Counted from the stretch's first letter, positions 9,465-17,736 are shown. The stretch: DNA of 36,272 nt from Fulvimarina sp. (GCA_002700095.1 PACL01000075.1:13674-49945), one strand, 5' to 3'. The notes: generated from the sequence alone by a model not told the origin. Program-made: numbers and translations.

Positions 9465-10463
9465 TCACGCTGCGAAGCGGCTGGCGTCGGCGCCGTAATG
9501 GCCGACATAGCGCGGGTTGATCCTGTCGCGCGGCAAGACGATCAGGACGTCCGTCGTGCCGAACTGGTGGTCGACCACCGCGCCCACGCCGACATAGCCG
9601 CCGAGCCTCAGATAGCCCTTCAGCAGCGGCGGCAGCACGGCGAGCGCCTTGCGCGGATCAAGATCGGCCGGCGCATCGTCGAAGAACGTGCCGCGGTGGG
9701 CAAGCGCTCGCACGCGCCATTCCTCAGGCGCGGCGGCATTCGCCTGGAGGAAGCCGAGCGGGGCCGCGAGCGTCGCCGGGTCGGTGCCGGCGAGCGAGGC
9801 GCAGCCGAACAGGACGTCGACGTCGTGGGCGATCACATAGGCCCAGATGCCCTGCCACAACAATTCGACGGTGCGTTTGCCCCGATAGGCTTTCAGGACA
9901 CAGGAGCGGCCGAGTTCGAGAAAGCGCTTGCCGGAATGGCGCGCCAGCATCGGCGCGATGTCGAATTCCTGCGCCGTGTAGAAGCTGCCTGCGAGCATCG
10001 CCCGTTCGCCGCGCATCAGCCGGTAGGTGCCGACGATGCGGCTGAGGATCGGCCCGCCGCGGGCATGGTCGATGACGAGGAGATGGTCGCAGTAGCGATC
10101 GAACGAATCCCGGTCCCGCCGGGTCATCTTCTGCAGCTTCGAGGGCTGGGCGTTCATTTCCTCATAGAAGACCCGATAGCGCAGCTGCTGCGCCGCCTTC
10201 ACCTCGGCCGCATTGCGGGCGAGGCGGACCTCCAGGTCGCCCAGGCGGCCGAGCAGCGGGGCGGCCGGATCGAAGCGCCGCACAAGATGCAGGATCTTCG
10301 CCGGCATCTGGCCGAAGCCCCCGCCGCCGCCGTCGAAGCCGATCCTGCGAAAGCCCATCGGGCTCAACCGCCGGACCTTGCGCACGGCTCCCGCAGCGTC
10401 GTCGAGGACGAGATGCCGAGGGTCGTTCGCGTCGTTCGCGATCCCGAGAGTCTGAGCCGCCAT
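9465..10463 (-). CDS. olsB: L-ornithine N-alpha-acyltransferase OlsB (GNAT, hemolysin-like)
   Basis: Probably makes lyso-ornithine lipid by transferring a 3-hydroxyacyl chain from acyl carrier protein to ornithine, the first step to phosphate-free ornithine lipids. The 332-residue product carries the family core: AAQQLRYRVFYEEM at about residues 90-104, DHLLVID near 126, GTYRLMRG near 145, and FLELGRSCV followed by YRGKRTVELLW near 190-210. The C-terminal half has PPLLKGYLRLGGYVG near residue 280. The ATG at 10463 is preceded by GGAGAACAGGG and gives a 35-50 residue N-terminal extension over typical OlsB, including a Gly run. The partner gene olsA is not in the window. A different acyl acceptor cannot be excluded. 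Confidence 0.85.
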   Translation of the reverse strand: MAAQTLGIANDANDPRHLVLDDAAGAVRKVRRLSPMGFRRIGFDGGGGGFGQMPAKILHLVRRFDPAAPLLGRLGDLEVRLARNAAEVKAAQQLRYRVFYEEMNAQPSKLQKMTRRDRDSFDRYCDHLLVIDHARGGPILSRIVGTYRLMRGERAMLAGSFYTAQEFDIAPMLARHSGKRFLELGRSCVLKAYRGKRTVELLWQGIWAYVIAHDVDVLFGCASLAGTDPATLAAPLGFLQANAAAPEEWRVRALAHRGTFFDDAPADLDPRKALAVLPPLLKGYLRLGGYVGVGAVVDHQFGTTDVLIVLPRDRINPRYVGHYGADASRFAA

Positions 10464-10685
10464 CCCTGTTCTCCATCCACCGCCGGGTGTTCCTTCAGGT
10501 TTTACGAATTTTCAGCAACGATTTCGTGACTGGGCCATCCTCAATATGACGCTCGACGATGCCCCAAAACAAGGCCACGTGACGAAACTCGCGCCGCAAC
10601 ACGCACGGGAGCCGTGTGAGGTCACGGCGCGCGCCCACCGATGCCGGTCCGTCGAAAGGCCCGGAGGCCGGATCAGCGGGACGGA

Positions 10686-11189
10686 TCATCGACCGTCGCT
10701 GGAACCCGCAGCATCGTCGGGGCCGCTCCGGACGAGGACGAATTCGTCGAGGAGGATGATGATCGCGCCGACGGTGATGCAGGCGTCGGCAAGGTTGAAG
10801 ACGGCGAAATCGAAGGCCGGCGTGTGGAAATAGACATAGTCGACGACATAGCCGAGCCGCACTCGGTCGATCAGGTTGCCGATCGCGCCGCCGACGATGA
10901 TGGCGAGGCCGAAATGGGTCAGGAGGCGCTCGGCCGGGGTCTTCCACCACAGGATCAGCACGACGACGAGCACCGCGCCTGCGAGCAGCGACAGGCCGAC
11001 ATCGCCAAGCCCGGCGAACATCGAGAAGGCGATGCCGGTGTTGCGGGCATGAAACAGCGCCAGAAAGGGCACAAGCTCGATCGCCGCGCCGAGCGGCATC
11101 GTCGCGACGACGATCGCCTTGATCACCTGGTCGAGGGCGATGGCGACGAGGACGACGACGAAGTTCACGATCATCAGCGGGCGGGTCAT
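10686..11189 (-). CDS. lspA: Lipoprotein signal peptidase LspA
   Basis: Inner-membrane aspartyl peptidase that removes the signal peptide of prolipoproteins after diacylglyceryl modification. The 167-residue product has four hydrophobic segments and all the family motifs: DQVIK near residue 20, ARNTGIAFS at 48-56, GGAIGNLIDR at 100-109 and FNLADACI at 131-138. The catalytic pair is Asp108 and Asp135. The ATG at 11189 overlaps the TGA of the upstream methyltransferase gene (ATGA), which decides the start; the frame stays open upstream only as a shadow. The tail is Ser/Asp-rich and soluble. It is the last gene of a three-gene minus-strand cascade. Confidence 0.96.
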   Translation of the reverse strand: MTRPLMIVNFVVVLVAIALDQVIKAIVVATMPLGAAIELVPFLALFHARNTGIAFSMFAGLGDVGLSLLAGAVLVVVLILWWKTPAERLLTHFGLAIIVGGAIGNLIDRVRLGYVVDYVYFHTPAFDFAVFNLADACITVGAIIILLDEFVLVRSGPDDAAGSSDGR

Positions 11190-12055
11190 AGGCTGAGGGC
11201 TCCGCGGCGCGCCTCGAACAGCATCACGCCGGTGGCGACGGCGAGGTTGAGGCTGTCGGCGCGACCGGCCTGGGGAATGCGCACGAGGACGTCGCAGGCG
11301 CCGGCCATCTGGTCGGATAGGCCCGCCTGCTCGTTGCCCATGAAGAGAAGCGTCGCAGCCTTGGCGTAGTCCGGCTCGCGGAAATCGACGGCCCCGGCCA
11401 TGTGGGTGCCGACGATCGTTCCAGCAAAGCCGGAGCGCCATTCGAGGAACTCGGCCTCCCGCGCCTTCACGACGGGAACGGCGAAGATCGAGCCCATGGT
11501 GGCGCGGACGGTCTCGATGGCGAACGGATCGACGCAGTCGCCGACGAGGACGACGGCCTTCGCGCCCGTTGCGTCGGCGGTGCGCAGGATGGTGCCGAGA
11601 TTGCCCGGATCGCGCACCCGGTCGAGGGCGACGGCGACCTCGCCCGGCTCGATCCGGACCCTTGCGAGCAGCGTCAGCTGGCGCTTGAAGACGCCGATCG
11701 CGCTCTGCGGATTGTCGCGCCTCGCGATCGCCTCGAGCACCTTGGCACTCGCCTCGACGACGTCGGCGCCGAAGCCGACGGCGCGCGAGACGGCGCGGGT
11801 GAGGATGTCGCTGCCGCCCTGCAGCGCCGCCTTGGAGACGACGAGGGTCTTCAGCTCCCAGCCGGCCTCGATCCCGTCGAGGACGAGCTTCAGGCCTTCG
11901 ACCAGGAAGAGGCCGGTCTCGTCCCGGTGCCGCTTCTGGGCGAGCGCCCGGATGTCCTTGACGATCGGATTGGAGACGCTGGCGATCTCCTTGATCCGGC
12001 CGGGCGCGGCGAGCGGCCCGGACGGACGGCGCGGTTTCATCGTGTCATCGGTCAT
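11186..12055 (-). CDS. SpoU/TrmH-family RNA 2'-O-methyltransferase
   Basis: Methylates a ribose 2'-OH in rRNA or tRNA using S-adenosylmethionine; the target nucleotide cannot be told from sequence. The 289-residue product has an N-terminal substrate-binding part (SNPIVKDIRALAQKRHRDE and FLVEGLKLVLD, near residues 28-60) and the C-terminal knotted SPOUT domain with all three motifs: DRVRDPGNLGTILRTADATG near 150-170, LLFMGNEQAGLSD near 235 and RIPQAGRADSLNLAVATGV near 255-273. The start ATG at 12055 overlaps the stop of the upstream gene by 4 bp, and its own stop overlaps lspA by 4 bp. It resembles RlmB/TsnR-like enzymes. Confidence 0.92.
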   Translation of the reverse strand: MTDDTMKPRRPSGPLAAPGRIKEIASVSNPIVKDIRALAQKRHRDETGLFLVEGLKLVLDGIEAGWELKTLVVSKAALQGGSDILTRAVSRAVGFGADVVEASAKVLEAIARRDNPQSAIGVFKRQLTLLARVRIEPGEVAVALDRVRDPGNLGTILRTADATGAKAVVLVGDCVDPFAIETVRATMGSIFAVPVVKAREAEFLEWRSGFAGTIVGTHMAGAVDFREPDYAKAATLLFMGNEQAGLSDQMAGACDVLVRIPQAGRADSLNLAVATGVMLFEARRGALSL

Positions 12056-13197
12056 TCGGCAATCCAGCGGCAGAACAGCGAGGTCGACAGCAGCCTCGGC
12101 TCCTCGCCCGCCTCGCCGATCACCAGCTCCCCCGCCTCGATGGCGCCGCCGAGGCCGCGGAAGGCCTCGCCCATCACGGCACCGAGGGAATAGAAGGAGG
12201 CGCGGATCGAATAGGCGGTGAGGACGACGCAGTCGGGCGTGTCGGACAGGAGCGCCCGGGTCAGGGCGACGAGATAGGGCAGATCCTCGAAGAGCTGCCA
12301 GGTTTCGCCCTTCGGGCCCCGGCCGAATTTCGGCGGATCGAGGAGGACGACGTCGTAGCGGCTGCCGCGCTTCACCTCGCGCTCGACATAGCGCACCGCA
12401 TCCTCGCAGATCCATCGGATCGGCCTTTCTAAAAGGCCGGCGATCTCCTGGTTCTCCCGGGCCCAGCCGATCGCCTTCTTGGAGGCGTCGACATGGGTGA
12501 CTTCGGCTCCAGCGCGTGCGGCGAGCAGCGAGGCGAGGCCGGTATAGCCGAAGAGATTGAGGACGCGCGGCGCATCGCCCGTCTTCGCCCTCGCCATGAT
12601 GCGGTCCTCGACGAAGGCCCAGTGGGCCGCCTGTTCGGGAAACACGCCGACATGCCGGAACGAGGTGAATCGGCCGAGATAGGACATCCCGTCATGGGCG
12701 AGTGGCCAGGTCTCGCCGAGGGGTTCGCGCGGAAACTGCCAGCGTCCGAGCCCCTCCTCCTCGACGTCGCCGGTAAAGAGCGCGTCGGCGTTCTCCCATT
12801 CCGGCGTCCCCAGCCGACGCGGCCAGATCGCCTGATTCTCCGGCCGCCGGACCCGCAGATCGCCGTAGCGCTCGAGTTTTTCGCCATCGCCGCTGTCGAG
12901 GAGTTCGTAGTCCCGGCCCGGCGAAACGGCGAGGATGACGGGCGCGACGAGCCTTGGCCGCGCGCCACCGGGCAGCTCCAGTTCGAGCCGCTTGGCGGGC
13001 GTAGCGGGATGATCCTCGCCCTGAGGCCGGCCGCCGCGCCGCTCGCGTCCGCCGGCATGGCCGCCATCGCGTTCCGGACCGGGGCGATCGGCGGCCTTCG
13101 CCGGCGGCCTGTCGCCGCCACCGCCACGCCCCTTCGCACGGGGCGCCCGAGGCTCCTGCGGAACGCTCGATTGCTGCGGGCGGCGGCTTCGCGCCAA
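12052..13197 (-). CDS. Class I SAM-dependent rRNA methyltransferase (RlmI/RlmK-like)
   Basis: Likely a 23S rRNA methyltransferase of the COG1092 type. The 381-residue protein begins with about 70 residues rich in Arg, Gly and Pro with no fold visible, perhaps an RNA-binding tail. A Rossmann methyltransferase domain follows, with motif I VLNLFGYTGLASLLAARAGA near residue 220, VDASKKAIGWARENQ near 243, and DPPKFGRG near 290, the catalytic DPPK/R-type motif. It starts with TTG at 13197; no in-frame ATG fits, but GGAGGAA stands about 5-6 nt upstream and supports this start. The 3' end overlaps the next gene by 4 bp, so three genes are translationally coupled. Confidence 0.9.
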   Translation of the reverse strand: MARSRRPQQSSVPQEPRAPRAKGRGGGGDRPPAKAADRPGPERDGGHAGGRERRGGRPQGEDHPATPAKRLELELPGGARPRLVAPVILAVSPGRDYELLDSGDGEKLERYGDLRVRRPENQAIWPRRLGTPEWENADALFTGDVEEEGLGRWQFPREPLGETWPLAHDGMSYLGRFTSFRHVGVFPEQAAHWAFVEDRIMARAKTGDAPRVLNLFGYTGLASLLAARAGAEVTHVDASKKAIGWARENQEIAGLLERPIRWICEDAVRYVEREVKRGSRYDVVLLDPPKFGRGPKGETWQLFEDLPYLVALTRALLSDTPDCVVLTAYSIRASFYSLGAVMGEAFRGLGGAIEAGELVIGEAGEEPRLLSTSLFCRWIAE

Positions 13198-13376
13198 GGG
13201 CGTTCCTCCATGCTGGTCGAAATACGCGGGTCGAAATGCCGGCTTGCCGGCTCGCCGGCCTCTCTATCGGTTCTCGCGCGGCTTGGCAAAACGCCGAAAA
13301 CCGTCAACTTATGACGGCTCGTGATAAAGGGGAGATCGGCCGCATCGACCGGCCGACTGTACCAGGGAGGACCGAC

Positions 13377-13844
13377 ATGGATCTGAAGGGCGAATACCGG
13401 CTGCCTGCAAGCCGAGAGACCGTCTGGGCGAAGCTCAACGACCCGGAGGTGCTGAAGCGCTGCATCCCCGGCTGCGAGGAGCTGGAGATGACCGGCGAGA
13501 ACGAGATGAAGGCGACCGTCACCGCCAAGGTCGGGCCGGTGAAGGCGAAATTCAACGGCGAGGTCCGGCTCGAGAACATCAACCCGCCCGAGAGCTACTC
13601 GATCGTCGGCGAAGGCAAGGGCGGCATTGCGGGCTTTGCCAAGGGCGGCGCGGACGTCCATCTCGCCGAGGACGGCGCCGAGACGATCCTGACCTACAAC
13701 GTCAGCGCCCAGGTCGGCGGCAAGCTCGCCCAGCTCGGCGGCAGGCTGATCGATTCCAGCGCCAAGAAGCTGTCGGGCCAGTTCTTCGACAATTTCGCCA
13801 AGGAGGTCGAGGCGGCCGAAACGGGCGCGGCGCCGGCGGCCTGA
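13377..13844 (+). CDS. CoxG-like SRPBCC protein (CO dehydrogenase subunit G family)
   Basis: A 155-residue cytoplasmic protein of the SRPBCC/START-like fold. The opening (LKGEYRLPASRETVWAKLND), IPGCEELE near residue 32 and the QVGGKLAQLGGRLID segment near 115 are typical of the CoxG family. CoxG proteins in CO oxidisers help anchor or mature molybdenum CO dehydrogenase, but many homologues stand alone. No coxMSL, molybdenum-cofactor or hydroxylase gene is visible here, so the role is open. The ATG at 13377 has GGGAGGA about 6 nt upstream. It is followed after 152 bp by the alpha/beta hydrolase gene on the same strand. Confidence 0.88.
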   Translation: MDLKGEYRLPASRETVWAKLNDPEVLKRCIPGCEELEMTGENEMKATVTAKVGPVKAKFNGEVRLENINPPESYSIVGEGKGGIAGFAKGGADVHLAEDGAETILTYNVSAQVGGKLAQLGGRLIDSSAKKLSGQFFDNFAKEVEAAETGAAPAA

Positions 13845-13996
13845 GCACGGCGCAAATACGGGTCCGGGCCATCGGCCGGTCTGGCCAAACCTCGCCTTGA
13901 CGAAATTCGAACGAGATCCGCATCAGGATGACGGATGCAAGGCAGGGCAGGCAGGCCGGGCGGATCCGGCCGCCTGCCCGCCGTCGAGGACGGACG

Positions 13997-14968
13997 ATGA
14001 CCGACAACGACGACCACACGACCTTCGTCGAAATCCCCGGCAACCCCGCCCCACGCGGGCTCACCGTCGGCACGCTTCCGACCTCCGACGGCCGGCGGCT
14101 GCGCTACGCGCTTGCCAAGGTCCAGGGGTCGTCGCGGGGCACGGTGATTCTCCTGCAGGGCCGCAACGAGACGATCGAGAAGTATTTCGAGACCATCACC
14201 GACCTCAACGAGCGGGGCTTTTCGGTGGTCACCTTCGACTGGCGCGGCCAGGGCGGCTCGGACCGCCTGCTGCGCCGGTCGCGGCTCGGCCATGTGAAGC
14301 ATTTCGGCCAGTATCTGGTGGACCTCGAATGCGTGATCCAGGAGATCGTGCTGCCGGACTGCCAGCCGCCCTACACCATCCTCGCCCACTCCATGGGCGG
14401 GCTGATCGCCCTCCACGCTGCCTCGCGGCTGGCCAACACCATCGACCGCATGGTGCTTCTGGCGCCTCTGGTAGGCTTTGCGTCCAGTGTCCCGTCGATC
14501 GCGACCCTCGCGCGCCTGTCGGCCGCCGCCCGCTGGCTCGGCCTCGGCACAAGGCCGGTCCGCCGCTCGATCTCGAGCCGGATCCCCAATCCGGCGGACA
14601 ACCCGCTCACGTCAGATCCGCGGCGGTTCCGGCGCAATCGGGAACTCGCGGACACCGCGCCCGACCTCTTCGTCGGCAGCCCGACCATCGCCTGGCTCGC
14701 GGCGACCACCCGGGCGATGCGGCGGCTGGAGAGCTCGGCCGAGATCGCGTCGCTGTCGGTGCCGACGCTCATCGTCATCGCCGGCGCCGATCAGGTGGTC
14801 TCGCCGGCGGCGGCCGAGCGCCTCGCCTATCGCATGCGTTGCGGATCGAGCCTGACGATCCCGCTGGCTCGCCACGAATTGCTGCAGGAGGCCGATCGGT
14901 TCCGGGAGGAGGCGCTGGAGATCTTCAACGCCTATGTCGGCGAGGAGATGGCACTGGCGGCGCAGTAG
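13997..14968 (+). CDS. Alpha/beta hydrolase, lysophospholipase (PldB)-like
   Basis: A 323-residue serine hydrolase of the monoacylglycerol lipase/lysophospholipase L2 type. Visible features are FDWRGQGGSDR at residues 80-90, the nucleophile elbow AHSMGG (Ser132) at 130-135, the acid-loop segment VIAGADQVVSP near 260, and the catalytic His in ARHELLQEADRF near 297. There is no signal peptide, so it should act in the cytoplasm or at the inner membrane face. The ATG at 13997 has GAGGA about 7 nt upstream; an earlier in-frame ATG would add 23 Arg-rich residues and has no ribosome-binding site. It converges on the hisN-like gene across a 90-bp gap. Confidence 0.9.
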   Translation: MTDNDDHTTFVEIPGNPAPRGLTVGTLPTSDGRRLRYALAKVQGSSRGTVILLQGRNETIEKYFETITDLNERGFSVVTFDWRGQGGSDRLLRRSRLGHVKHFGQYLVDLECVIQEIVLPDCQPPYTILAHSMGGLIALHAASRLANTIDRMVLLAPLVGFASSVPSIATLARLSAAARWLGLGTRPVRRSISSRIPNPADNPLTSDPRRFRRNRELADTAPDLFVGSPTIAWLAATTRAMRRLESSAEIASLSVPTLIVIAGADQVVSPAAAERLAYRMRCGSSLTIPLARHELLQEADRFREEALEIFNAYVGEEMALAAQ

Positions 14969-15058
14969 AAACACCTCGAATGCGCGCGTGGCCGTGCTGG
15001 GGGCGCTCGATCGCGGCCCGGATCGCCATGCTCCTCGCTGCTGCAGCGGATCGGGGTC

Positions 15059-15850
15059 TCAGCCCGCCAGCATCGCCATGGCCGCCGCATGCAGTTCGGG
15101 CGTTGCCGCCGCGAGGACGTCGCCGCCCTCTTCCGGCCGCCCGCCGTCGAGCGTGGTGACGAGGCCGCCGGCCTGCTCGATCAGCGGGATCAGCGCCGCG
15201 ATGTCGTAGGGCTTCAGGCCGCTCTCCACGACGAGATCGACATGGCCCGCGGCCAGCATCGCGAAGGCATAGCAGTCGGTGCCGAAACGGGTGAGGCGGA
15301 CGGTGCGCTCGAGGGCCTCGAAACCGTCGAGGAGATCGCCGGAGAACAACCGGGGCGAGGTGGTGAACAGCGTCGCGCCCTGCAGTTCCAAGGTCCTGCT
15401 GGTGACGAGCCGCTGCGCCTCCCCGTCGCCACGCTTCAGGAACGCGCCGGTGCCGTCGGCATAGAAGCGCTCGCCGGTGAAAGGCTGGGACATGATGCCG
15501 AACCGGCCGCGACCGGCGACGTAGTGGCCGATCAGCGTCCCCCAGACGGGGATCCCGGTGATGAAGGCCCGCGTGCCGTCGATCGGGTCGATGACCCATT
15601 GCCGGTCTTCGCCGTCGCCTCGACCGGCTTCAGTGCCGTGTTCTTCACCGAGGATGCCGTGGTCGGGAAAACGATCGGTGATCAGCGCCCTGATCGCCGT
15701 CTCGGCGGCCCGGTCCGCTTCGGTCACCGGATCGAAGGCGCCCGGCCCAAGCTTGTTGTCGACGCCGCCGCCGCCGCGGAACCGCGGCAGTGTCTCGCGA
15801 TCGGCGGCGTCCGCCAGCATCAAAAGAAACTTCGCGTCGGGCTCGCTCAT
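15059..15850 (-). CDS. hisN: Inositol monophosphatase-family phosphatase, HisN-type histidinol-phosphatase
   Basis: Magnesium-dependent phosphatase, most likely converting L-histidinol phosphate to histidinol in histidine synthesis. The 263-residue product shows the metal-binding motifs of the IMPase superfamily: GEEHG at residues 68-72, WVIDPIDGTRAF at 85-96, and KPYDIAALIPLIEQAGG near 213-229. In Rhizobiales this clade is usually called HisN; inositol-phosphate or nucleotide phosphatase activity is an alternative. The ATG at 15850 has AGGA a few bases upstream. A separate sRNA promoter runs away from this gene on the other strand. Confidence 0.88.
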   Translation of the reverse strand: MSEPDAKFLLMLADAADRETLPRFRGGGGVDNKLGPGAFDPVTEADRAAETAIRALITDRFPDHGILGEEHGTEAGRGDGEDRQWVIDPIDGTRAFITGIPVWGTLIGHYVAGRGRFGIMSQPFTGERFYADGTGAFLKRGDGEAQRLVTSRTLELQGATLFTTSPRLFSGDLLDGFEALERTVRLTRFGTDCYAFAMLAAGHVDLVVESGLKPYDIAALIPLIEQAGGLVTTLDGGRPEEGGDVLAAATPELHAAAMAMLAG

Positions 15851-15949
15851 GGATCCTGCTTTCTGCCGTCTTGGAGCGACGGCACAGTGAGTGCGGAGAA
15901 TAATTCACCAAAATGTGATGATTCCGCCGCGGCAGATGGGTCAAGACCG

Positions 15950-15978
15950 TTGACACATTTGGCAGCGCAACATAGCTT
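15950..15978 (+). promoter_or_regulatory. Sigma70-type promoter of the candidate sRNA
   Basis: TTGACA at 15950-15955 and TAGCTT at 15973-15978 are separated by 17 bp. The predicted start is the G near 15986. A short inverted repeat (CGCAA / TTGCG) brackets the -10 region. Confidence 0.8.
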
Positions 15979-15985
15979 TTGCGTT

Positions 15986-16067
15986 GCGGCATCCGTGCCG
16001 TTGCCCTTATGGGCGTTTCCTCCCTAGACTTCAGACCGCGCTGCTTCAACGCAGTGCGGTTTTTTTT
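15986..16067 (+). ncRNA. mmgR: Candidate trans-acting sRNA of the alpha-r8 (MmgR) family
   Basis: A roughly 82-nt transcript is predicted between a good sigma70 promoter and a strong terminator, in an intergenic region between two minus-strand genes. From 5' to 3' it has a small hairpin CGGCA-TCCG-TGCCG (15987-16000), a GCCC-TTAT-GGGC hairpin (16003-16014), an unpaired stretch holding TTTCCTCCCT (16016-16025), and the terminator hairpin with a U tail of the kind Hfq binds. TTTCCTCCCT is complementary to Shine-Dalgarno sequences and, as I recall, is the invariant core of the alpha-r8 family. Its S. meliloti member MmgR is about 77 nt and limits PHB granule build-up. The family assignment rests on this core, the size and the layout, not on a search. 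Confidence 0.75.
16035..16067 (+). terminator. Rho-independent terminator of the sRNA
   Basis: ACCGCGCTGC (16035-16044), loop TTCAAC, GCAGTGCGGT (16051-16060), then a run of eight T to 16067. The stem is 10 bp with one G-U pair. This is the only textbook intrinsic terminator in the window. Confidence 0.93.
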
Positions 16068-16137
16068 GTCTGGTGTCGGCCGTTGGAGATGCGCTCCGTT
16101 GCAGATGCGCCGGCGCGGGCAGTTCCGGGGCGGCTGG

Positions 16138-17040
16138 TTATTCGGCGGCGGCCGGGCGGGCGCCATATTGCGCCGCGACGTCGGCGGCGAAGCGCTCGAC
16201 GAAGGCCTGCAGCTGCTCCTTCAGGCGCGGAAAGCCGTGATGGGGGCGGAAGGTCCGCTCGTCCGCATAGAGGCCGCGATTGATCTCGACCTGGATCGCA
16301 TGAAATCCCTCGGCCGGGCGCCCGTAATGCTCGGTGATGTAGCCGCCGGCATAGGGCTTGTTGCGGGCGACGTCGAAACCGAAGGTCGACAGATGACCGC
16401 TCGCCATGGCCACCAGCCGGCTGGAGGCGCTGGTGCCGTAGCGGTCGCCGATCACGATGTCGGGCCGACGACCGCCGGGCAGCGCCCGGACGCTCGACGG
16501 CATCGAATGGCAGTCGATCAGGATCGCGAAGCCGAACCGGTCCCGGGTGCGGATCAAAAGTTCGTCGAGCGAGCGGTGGAACGGCCGGTAGATCGCGTCG
16601 ATCCGCCGCAGCGCCGCAGCCACGGGCAGCATCCCCTGATAGATCTCCTCGTTCTCCGCGACGATCCGCGGCACGGTGCCGAGCCCCCCCGCCACCCGCA
16701 GCGAGGCGGAATTGACGAAGCCCGGCAGGGCGTCGCTGAACATCTTCGGGTCGAGTTCGAAGGGCTCGCGATTGACGTCGAGATAGGCCCTGGGAAACCG
16801 CGCGCGGATCAGCGGGGCGCCGAATTCCGGAGCAAAATCGAAGAGTTCGTCAACGAACACGTCTTCGGACCGGCGGATCGCCTCGCGGCCGAGCCTGGTC
16901 GCGGCCATCAGGTCGCTGGGATAGTCGCGGCCGCTATGGGGCGAGCAGAAGACGAAGGGGATTGCCGGTTCGGACGGCTCGACGATTTCGAAAGCCGGCA
17001 CCAGGCCATCGCTGGTCTTGAGTGTCGGAATGTCGCTCAA
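16138..17040 (-). CDS. N-formylglutamate amidohydrolase family protein
   Basis: A 300-residue member of the FGase (HutG-type) zinc hydrolase family. Visible motifs are FCSPHSGRDYP at about residues 31-41, ARFPRAYLDVNREPFELDP near 85-104, IDCHSMPSS near 186 and EINRGLY near 260. N-formylglutamate hydrolysis in histidine breakdown is the classic activity, but no hut genes are nearby, so another N-acyl substrate is possible. The likely start is TTG at 17040, with GAGGG five bases upstream. Another TTG at 17055 is in frame but has no such site. It is divergent from cpdR, and the sRNA lies just past its stop. Confidence 0.85.
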   Translation of the reverse strand: MSDIPTLKTSDGLVPAFEIVEPSEPAIPFVFCSPHSGRDYPSDLMAATRLGREAIRRSEDVFVDELFDFAPEFGAPLIRARFPRAYLDVNREPFELDPKMFSDALPGFVNSASLRVAGGLGTVPRIVAENEEIYQGMLPVAAALRRIDAIYRPFHRSLDELLIRTRDRFGFAILIDCHSMPSSVRALPGGRRPDIVIGDRYGTSASSRLVAMASGHLSTFGFDVARNKPYAGGYITEHYGRPAEGFHAIQVEINRGLYADERTFRPHHGFPRLKEQLQAFVERFAADVAAQYGARPAAAE

Positions 17041-17195
17041 TCGTCCCTCTTTCAAAGTTCCTACCGGAAAACTAGGGCCGAAGCCGCGATTTCGCCAATT
17101 CCTTTTAGAAAATATTGGACCTCTCTGGTATGAAATTCGTGTAAGAATAGGGTGATAAACGAGCCGGACGCACCGGCCGGATTCGGGTTTTGGGA

Positions 17196-17561
17196 ATGTC
17201 GAAGATACTGCTTGCTGAAGACGACAACGACATGCGCCGCTTTCTGGCGAAGGCGCTGGAGCGCGCCGGCTATGAGGTGGTCGCGTTCGACAATGGCGGG
17301 AGCGCTTACGAGCGGCTGCGCGAAGAGCCGTTCTCGCTGCTCCTGACCGACATCGTCATGCCGGAAATGGACGGGATCGAGCTGGCACGCCGCGCCACCG
17401 AACTCGATCCGGACCTGAAGGTGATGTTCATCACCGGCTTTGCCGCGGTCGCCCTCAACCCCGATTCGAAGGCGCCGAAGAACGCCAAGATCCTGTCGAA
17501 GCCGTTTCACCTGCGCGAGCTGGTCGACGAGGTCGGCAAGATCCTCGAAGACGCCGCCTGA
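17196..17561 (+). CDS. cpdR: Single-domain response regulator CpdR
   Basis: In alphaproteobacteria unphosphorylated CpdR directs the ClpXP protease to cell-cycle substrates; phosphorylation by the CckA-ChpT relay switches it off. The 121-residue product is a receiver domain only: acidic pocket AEDDND at residues 7-12, phospho-acceptor Asp52 in LLLTDIVMPEMDG, Thr80 and Lys102 in ILSKPF. The length, the ILLAEDD opening and the absence of an output domain fit CpdR. It ends in Ala-Ala, a ClpXP-like C-degron, in keeping with reports that CpdR itself is a ClpXP substrate. The ATG at 17196 is preferred to an in-frame TTG at 17190. A stem-loop follows the stop. Confidence 0.9.
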   Translation: MSKILLAEDDNDMRRFLAKALERAGYEVVAFDNGGSAYERLREEPFSLLLTDIVMPEMDGIELARRATELDPDLKVMFITGFAAVALNPDSKAPKNAKILSKPFHLRELVDEVGKILEDAA

Positions 17562-17583
17562 GGCGGAGAGACCGAGCGACCGC

Positions 17584-17604
17584 GGCCGCCCGAATCAGGC
17601 GGCC
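17584..17604 (+). terminator. Stem-loop downstream of cpdR
   Basis: GGCCGCC and GGCGGCC form a 7-bp stem around the loop CGAATCA, 23 nt after the cpdR stop. No T tract follows, so termination is only suggested. Confidence 0.4.
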
Positions 17605-17736
17605 TCGGCGCTAGAGGCTCGGGACGGCGACGTTTCGCCCCGGCCGACAAGAGGGCCCGCGGCGGGACCGTTTCAGCCGCCGAAAACCTCCCATTCGCCG
17701 CTGTCGCATTTGTTTCGCGAAAGCCGGTTTTCCCTG

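Noticed and set aside
15973..15986. Sigma54 promoter overlapping the sRNA promoter (TTTGGCAG...AGC)
   Set aside because: The GG and GC elements are not separated by the required 10 bp; the sigma70-type pair fits better.
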